Source of the DNA: Gerris lacustris
Lineage: Eukaryota > Arthropoda > Insecta > Hemiptera > Gerridae
Assembly (NCBI GenBank): GCA_951217055.1
Contig: OX578284.1
Span: 20,966,187 to 21,030,186 of the forward strand
DNA length: 64,000 nt
Reading direction: 5' to 3'
The notes under the pieces are model-generated. The model was not told the DNA's origin. It made no database searches and was given only the letters and a program-made list of their open reading frames with translations. Position numbers and translations under genes: made by a program. Positions 58,670 through 64,000 of this stretch are shown here, piece by piece; the first letter of the stretch is position 1, and every line of letters begins with the position of its first letter.

Positions 58670-60355
58670 TAATGGGATAATACCTGGCGTTCATTTAACA
58701 ATTTACGCTTCTGAAGTCTAATTATCTATTGTACATCCCCCTCTAAAATACTTGCTATATACGATTCTAAATATCTTTCCAAATATGAACTCTCATAAAA
58801 GAGATTTTATGTTTTAGTAGAGTATATAAAATAAAAAGTGTTATCGCTCTTTTTGTGTCGTGTTTGTAATCCCTTATGAAAGTTTTCTTCTTACACCTCT
58901 GAAAGTCTGTCTTTAATTAGATCTTATAAAATATACGATGAGTAACCCATTAGTTGTGTTTGTATTTGAATGTGCACCTGATTTCAATCTCCGAGGTATG
59001 TCGCAGACTTTTCTCAATCATTTCAAGTGAACAGTAGAAGGAATGTGTCATTAGAAATGAGAGAAACTGAGAGAGGGTCGTGGTATGACAGAACGTAATA
59101 TAAAGATAGTCGGTGAGGCTAAGGCAGCTAAGACCATTCTCCCTAGTCCGATCTACATCATTAATCTTACGGGTGCACTGACCGAAACCCACCGACTCAG
59201 CAGCCACCTTCTACTCCTGTCCTGTTAGAAATTGCAGGGTCCTTTTGAGGTCACATAATTTCTTTTTATAGAATATCGAAAAGGGAGACAGAGGTTGGTT
59301 AAGACGAACGGAAGTGGGAGAATGGTTTTTCTCGAGGTGCTTCGGTTCGTAATGAGGTATCGGTAGGTAAGTTCGGTCACGTGGCCGACTATCACGTACA
59401 CCTTCCAACAACCTGCGGGACGAAGAAGAAAAAAAAAACCGGCTTCCTAACTCGCTCCTGCGCTCATCTCACCAAACCCATTCATACTTTTCTTAGTTCC
59501 CTTCCCATTCACAGAATTATAAGAGGAATTGTTTCTTTCAGCTAGTTCTTTACTATAGCACTCTAAGGACTCAATTCTTTTGAGCTAGAAAACCTACAGA
59601 AAGAAGTCTATTTTAAGACAATAGTGAATCTTTTGTAAATCCCATAAAGTTAGGTTGCAAACTTTCTTGTTTTTTCTAAGAAAAGTACATTAACCAAACT
59701 ACCTTATTTTTCCTTGTTGGGTATAAACCTTTGTGTAATTCATGAATGTAGTTTTTTACCATCAAAGATAAGGTAAATTTCAACATATAGATAATTGATT
59801 TTGCTGTGCAGTTCAAGAAGTATCATTATACACTAGTAAACGCTTTAAGTTATGCAGAGGTAAATGACTAAATCTCTTTCGACACGTTCCTTATTCCTTA
59901 ATCCTTTACTGCAACTATCCAGTAATTCGCAGCCAACTAGTATTTTACCTTAATATGTGAAGGTTGTGAATTTTGAAAATACAAATTGGATTGCAGGTGT
60001 ATTTTGGTTTAGGTTTTGTTATATTTAGTTGGTTGAAAATACCTCGCAAATAGCTGTAGGTTTATTAAGTAGTGAATTATACTGCTGATAATTTTTTTTG
60101 ATAGCGCGGAAAAATCGGAAAATTAAAATGTGACTAATGAGAGTTCTCTCGAGTCTTTGACTTCTCGGAGGTAGGGCCAAAAATGTCGTTGGATAACCTC
60201 AGGAAAACCGCTTATTGGCCAACCTAAGTGTAGTTCTGTTATTGTTGTCTACTCGCATCTTAGCTTGTCATTGATTGGTCATATTTGTTGATCTTTTCTA
60301 GTAGCTGGCATTCTGACAGAAGTTGTTATTTAACACACCTTTGGTTATAGGTGTT
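58670..60355. other. No recognisable gene
   Basis: Two short minus-strand frames at 58950-59411 show no domain. 59200-59460 is less AT-rich than the flanks. Nothing assignable. Confidence 0.35.
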
Positions 60356-60359
60356 CGCT

Positions 60360-60460
60360 GTAGTGGTGTAGTCGCGTGGTTAGCGAATAAGCTTAATTTC
60401 ATCTGCAACCAAGGTGGTTTACCAATATTTCTGGTGATTGTTCGAATCCTAGGTAAGACA
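60360..60460 (+). repeat. Probable tRNA-derived SINE head
   Basis: TGGTGTAGTCGCGTGGTTAG (A-box region, 60364-60383) and GTTCGAATCC (B-box, 60440-60449, followed by TAGG) occur in the correct order, with spacing longer than in a class I tRNA. The phrases GTGGTTAGCG and GTTCGAATCCTAGG are typical tRNA elements. No closed cloverleaf, so a SINE head rather than a gene. Confidence 0.5.
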
Positions 60461-60779
60461 TGTTTCACAATGAAGATCAAATTAACGTGTTAGGATCATC
60501 CCCTCTTATCCTGTATTTAACAGAACGAGTAATAGCTTTGCTCAAAGGCACCTCTGAGGTCTGTCATCGGGTTCTCCCCTCTCGGGATTCGAATGAATAA
60601 CATAAATAAATTGATCTATATATAACTAAATCTATCTACTATCTACAATATATAATCTACATTTTGGTCTTTCTTCATATCTTCAAAGTAGGAGTTGGGA
60701 AGACCCATAGATCTTATTTATAGTAAAGAGTACCGATTATTTTTACTAAGGGATTAAACGACGTATTCTTTTACATTTT

Positions 60780-61020
60780 TGCTTCGCAGCTTACTGAGGG
60801 TTATGAAAGCAGTGATGTCTCAGATTTTTTATGTCTCTGAATTCAAAAATTCCTGGACAGAAATCTGTTTGTCATTAGAGAACATATTCACCTTTCTGTC
60901 TTTCGTTCAACACTTTTGTAAACCACTTAGAATGAGATACTACTCTTTTAGATTTTAATGGTAGGTATAATTAACCCATTGTTGGTCCCATCTTTATTTC
61001 AACCCTTACTTAAAAATGTG
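60780..61020 (+). repeat. Dispersed repeat family R1, copy
   Basis: Starts GCTTCGCAGCTTACTGAGGG with GAAAGC as the returning arm, followed by TTATGTCTCTGAATTC, CCTTTCTGTCTTTCGTTC and TTAACCCATTGTTGGTCCCA. It ends early, next to the hammerhead-like motif at 61065. Confidence 0.65.
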
Positions 61021-61064
61021 ACCCCAACTTGGAATCGAAACAGAATTAATCAGTCAGTGCCGGA

Positions 61065-61091
61065 CTGATGATGGCCTTACGAAGGCTGAAA
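61065..61091 (+). ncRNA. Hammerhead-like core (canonical boxes)
   Basis: CTGATGA at 61065-61071, T, then GGCC (61073-61076) pairing GGCT (61084-61087) with one G-U pair across a 7-base loop, then GAAA at 61088-61091. Both conserved boxes are intact. Stem I and III partners were not found, so activity is doubtful. It is closely related to the minus-strand site at 6431-6454. Confidence 0.4.
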
Positions 61092-61794
61092 GCTGCTTTG
61101 TTATTTAAAATAAACTGTTTACGTGGAGAGACTATTTATATTGTTCATTAAGATTACCTCCATAGACGTTCCCATATCTACAACGAAACAGAATTGGTAT
61201 TATTTTTTTTCTTTTTAAATCTTCTTCTTTAGTAACAATTTTCTCTAGTTTTCGCATCAGTTCAATGACTCAAAACTTGTAATTTCTTTTCATCAAATGT
61301 TGTTTTCTTTCGTCATGTATATACTAATTTTATTTCCTTGCTTAAAACTGTTGAAGATCCGCTCTGTTTAGCTTGCAATTAACGTATTTCGTATTCCCTT
61401 TGTAAAGTAGTTTCGCTTTGTACAGTTCAAAGGATTTGATGGGTTGGATGCTTAATTTTCCTTTCCTGTATCCCAAGGGTCCTCTCTGACACTTTGATGT
61501 CGGACAACCTTCAAGCTTCACTCGGAGCTCAAACAACTAAATTCTTGCATCAATTTATCTTATACGTCAAGTGGCGCTATCTAATTATTTTGGAGAATAT
61601 TTAATTAACAATTAAAGCACGTTCAACCCTGTGACTCTAACAAATTAAACAATGCAATTGTTAATTTTAAAGTTCATAGTAGGTAACATGACTATCCTTA
61701 ATAATATTTCTCCTATTTTTAACGAAATAAATGCAAGGAAAGTCATTTTTATGAGGTCATGGTTGCTATTTTGTTTTATTGTTATATTATTTAT

Positions 61795-62165
61795 TAGTTT
61801 ACTCGTAAACAATCAAGTATTGTTAGCTTTGACTTGCTTAAGAGTTTGCTCGTTAGCCTGTTTATGTGTTAGTTGTTAGCTTGTTTACTCTGGTACCCTT
61901 TCAGGTCGAATACATCTTTCGCCTTTTTTTAGCTTGTTTACTTGTTTGCTTGTTTACATTTTATCTAGTTTACTCTTTACCTAGTTTACGCGTTAGCTTG
62001 TTTTCTTGTTAACTTGTTTATTGTTAGCTTAGTTACTTGTTCATTCGTTAGCTTATTTACTTGTTACTGTGTTGTTTCTTGCTACCTTGTTTACTTGTTA
62101 ACTTAATTACTTGTTCATTCGTTAGCGTATTTACTTGTTATTGTGTTTTATTGTTAACTTGTTGA
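61795..62165 (+). repeat. Degenerate minisatellite of TTAGCTTGTTTACTTG words
   Basis: Many imperfect copies of GTTAGCTTGTTTACTTG-like words of variable spacing; AACTTGTT and CATTCGTTAGC recur as larger blocks (about 62025 and 62100). The short frame ending at 61879 runs into it. Confidence 0.8.
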
Positions 62166-62169
62166 ATTT

Positions 62170-63260
62170 TGTAATAGTATCCTCTTTACCTCGATAGCTA
62201 GTTTAATTGTTTCTTTTTTTTCTTTACAATACTAGGGTATGACCATCAGTATGAAAAATATCTCACCTTTCTGGGATTTGAATCTTCACCATAATATAAA
62301 TAATGAACGATCGTTTCCCAAAGTAGTAAATATCATGAATTTAACTTTTTAGTTACCATTCTTAATTATATAGTTCAGAAATATTATAAAAGACTCTTTG
62401 CACTTGTTGAAAAAAGCACTTTTTAGATTGTTTCCTGGGCTGAAAATCGTAATCACTGAAGATTATCCCTTTTCTGCACTTAAACTTAATGTAAGCACTT
62501 TGTGAATTATCTAGCCATTGTTTTTTCCAGCTATAACTTTTCCTCAACACTAATGTTTTATATCTTACTTAAAACATTATCAACAGTAGTAGGACAATAG
62601 AGACACCATGATGAACATCTGTATCGTTTTTAAGCTAAAATATCATCAACAAAATAGCCCTGTACAAAGATGCTTGCGGTCATTGTCCACTATCCACCAG
62701 GACTTATATGGAGGCATTTTATCTGACAGGCACAGTTTATTCCCTTGCAAGAGAGCTTGGGGTATTAGTTATCCCTGCTTTCCATATAAGGGGGTGAGAA
62801 ATTGTGGGTCGTGCGGTTTTGTGCTAAAACTTATGGAGTAAGACCGTCTCCCGATGGCTTATTTTCTTCGGATCTTTTTTCTTCTCCTCCTCCTCCTCTT
62901 TCTTTTAAGTTGTAAGAGTTATTCTTTGCTTTTTAAAGGATGTAAACTATCTCTTGAACCATTTCAGACTCGAGCTGGTTCTTCTACCACCCAAGTTGGA
63001 AACTTTAAAAGCAATGTTCATCCTTTCATATCCAAGCATTTTTTATCAAGGTAAAAGTTTAAAATATACCGAGGTAACTGTTTAAAAAAACATTAAAATA
63101 TAAGTATAAGTTGCGCTTTTCATTACTCCTAAACATCATTCATGTTGTTCATACGTCTCTAATTTTGCTGTAATTTAAGTGTGAAGCTTGATAGTTTATG
63201 AACAGTTATTTCGTAGCGTTTATATTTAATAATTTTCTCTTAATTTACCCATTTATTTTG
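62170..63260. other. No recognisable gene
   Basis: Frames of 60-77 codons at 62608-63054 carry no domain; a pyrimidine-rich CTCCTCCTCCTC run explains one of them. CCGTCTCCCGATGG near 62845 matches the GC-richer island at 33.8 kb in reverse. Confidence 0.35.
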
Positions 63261-63267
63261 TTTTCGA

Positions 63268-63512
63268 GGGTAACAAAAGCATTGTGATCATTTTGAAGAA
63301 CGAAAAGATTATATTTCTCCGAATTCAAGCATTACTAGATAGAATTCTGTTTCAGACTTCAGGGGACATTTTGGTCTCGTGTTTGCCTGAACTGAAGGTC
63401 TACATTTTTGCGAATCACCATATTATCTTAATAACTATTCTTTCAAATTTAATGGAATGTGATTGATGGTAGGTTATAATAAGCCACCTGTTGGTCCCAT
63501 ATTAATTATAAC
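63268..63512 (+). repeat. Dispersed repeat family R1, copy
   Basis: GAGGGTAACAAAAGCATTGT, ATTTTGAAGAACGAAAAG, GACTTCAGGGGACATTTTGG and ATAAGCCACCTGTTGGTCCC follow R1 order. The first arm of the hairpin is eroded. Confidence 0.6.
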
Positions 63513-63656
63513 TGTATAATTAATATGGTAAAACTGTTTTAAAGAAGATTAAAAGAATGTCATAGGCCGCCTTTAGAACTACAGGAGTCAGCAAGGGCGC
63601 CAAGATTTCTAAAACGACAAGGTTTAGAGTTAGGACTACTTATTTTTTATAAAAAT

Positions 63657-64000
63657 GGTGTCGCGTGACACCCGGTAGGAACAAAGTTCCTTACGCTTTT
63701 CATTAAATATAAATTATTAAATCACACTGCTCATCAAGTTATACGATATTAACTACTTATACACGGAGGAGTTAGAAAAGAGACAAAATTAAATGTAACT
63801 AAATAGTTGTAGTTAGCTAAGTTAAGGCAAAATTAAATGAAAAACATTTTTTTTTTTTATCATTGAAGCGAGCGTCTTGCAATAAATAATGTATTATATA
63901 TTAAGAAAAACACTGATCATGATAATTTTATAGTTAAAGCAGATGGTTGTACTGACGGGAACACGACTGTTCCCTCAGACTCCGCCGGCATATTACTTCA
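63657..64000 (+). repeat. Dispersed repeat R5, right copy (runs off the window)
   Basis: Starts with the same hairpin as 5651 (GGTGTC, loop GCGT, GACACC) and CGGTAGGAACAAAGTTCCTT. It then follows the left copy for ~280 bp through TGATCATGATAATTTTATAG. Same orientation as the left copy. The right end lies outside the window. Confidence 0.75.

Overview
This is AT-rich eukaryotic DNA with no convincing host gene. The density of decayed DNA transposons (hAT, piggyBac-like, PIF/Harbinger, TA-inserting MITEs), non-LTR retrotransposon pieces (one CR1/Jockey-type, two RTE-like), tRNA- and 5S-derived SINE-like units, minisatellites and dinucleotide runs fits an arthropod, most likely insect, intergenic or intronic region. 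I cannot name the species. Almost all open frames are short and chance-like. The only long one is a 465-codon reverse transcriptase frame.

Layout. 1-9 kb: copies of a dispersed family with a hairpin end (called R1 here), an inverted-repeat unit split by a hAT-type MITE with a perfect 8-bp target duplication, and an R5 repeat that reappears at the right edge of the window. 9-18 kb: hairpin-rich MITE, 227-bp tandem duplication, 36-bp tandem array, an 861-bp fold-back element, and one TA-inserting MITE nested in another. 18-26 kb: RTE scrap, an element with hairpin termini (R3), 5S-like inverted pair, and a composite tRNA-derived SINE insertion flanked by a 13-bp direct repeat. 26-28.5 kb: 76-bp minisatellite and ~145-bp satellite. 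31-37 kb: a retroelement-like tail, an inverted repeat with hammerhead-like cores, a small MITE, and a 5'-truncated LINE. 39-46 kb: antisense RTE relic, fold-back MITE, and a PIF/Harbinger transposon carrying both an MADF/SANT-like frame and a broken transposase, with an R3 copy nested in it. 50-56 kb: a piggyBac-like MITE inside a hAT element, then a second Harbinger-like element with doubled termini. 56-64 kb: degenerate direct repeats, a third R3 copy, SINE heads, R1 copies and the R5 edge copy.

Most interesting signals: (1) several sites with the order CTGANGA, short hairpin, GAAA, resembling hammerhead cores in the tails of Penelope-like elements, two of them inside large inverted repeats; (2) the R3 family, whose local hairpin and terminal inverted repeat change together between copies; (3) an inverted pair resembling the internal promoter of 5S rRNA; (4) the R1 family, with at least nine copies sharing a terminal hairpin. 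All family assignments are by eye and need searches to confirm.
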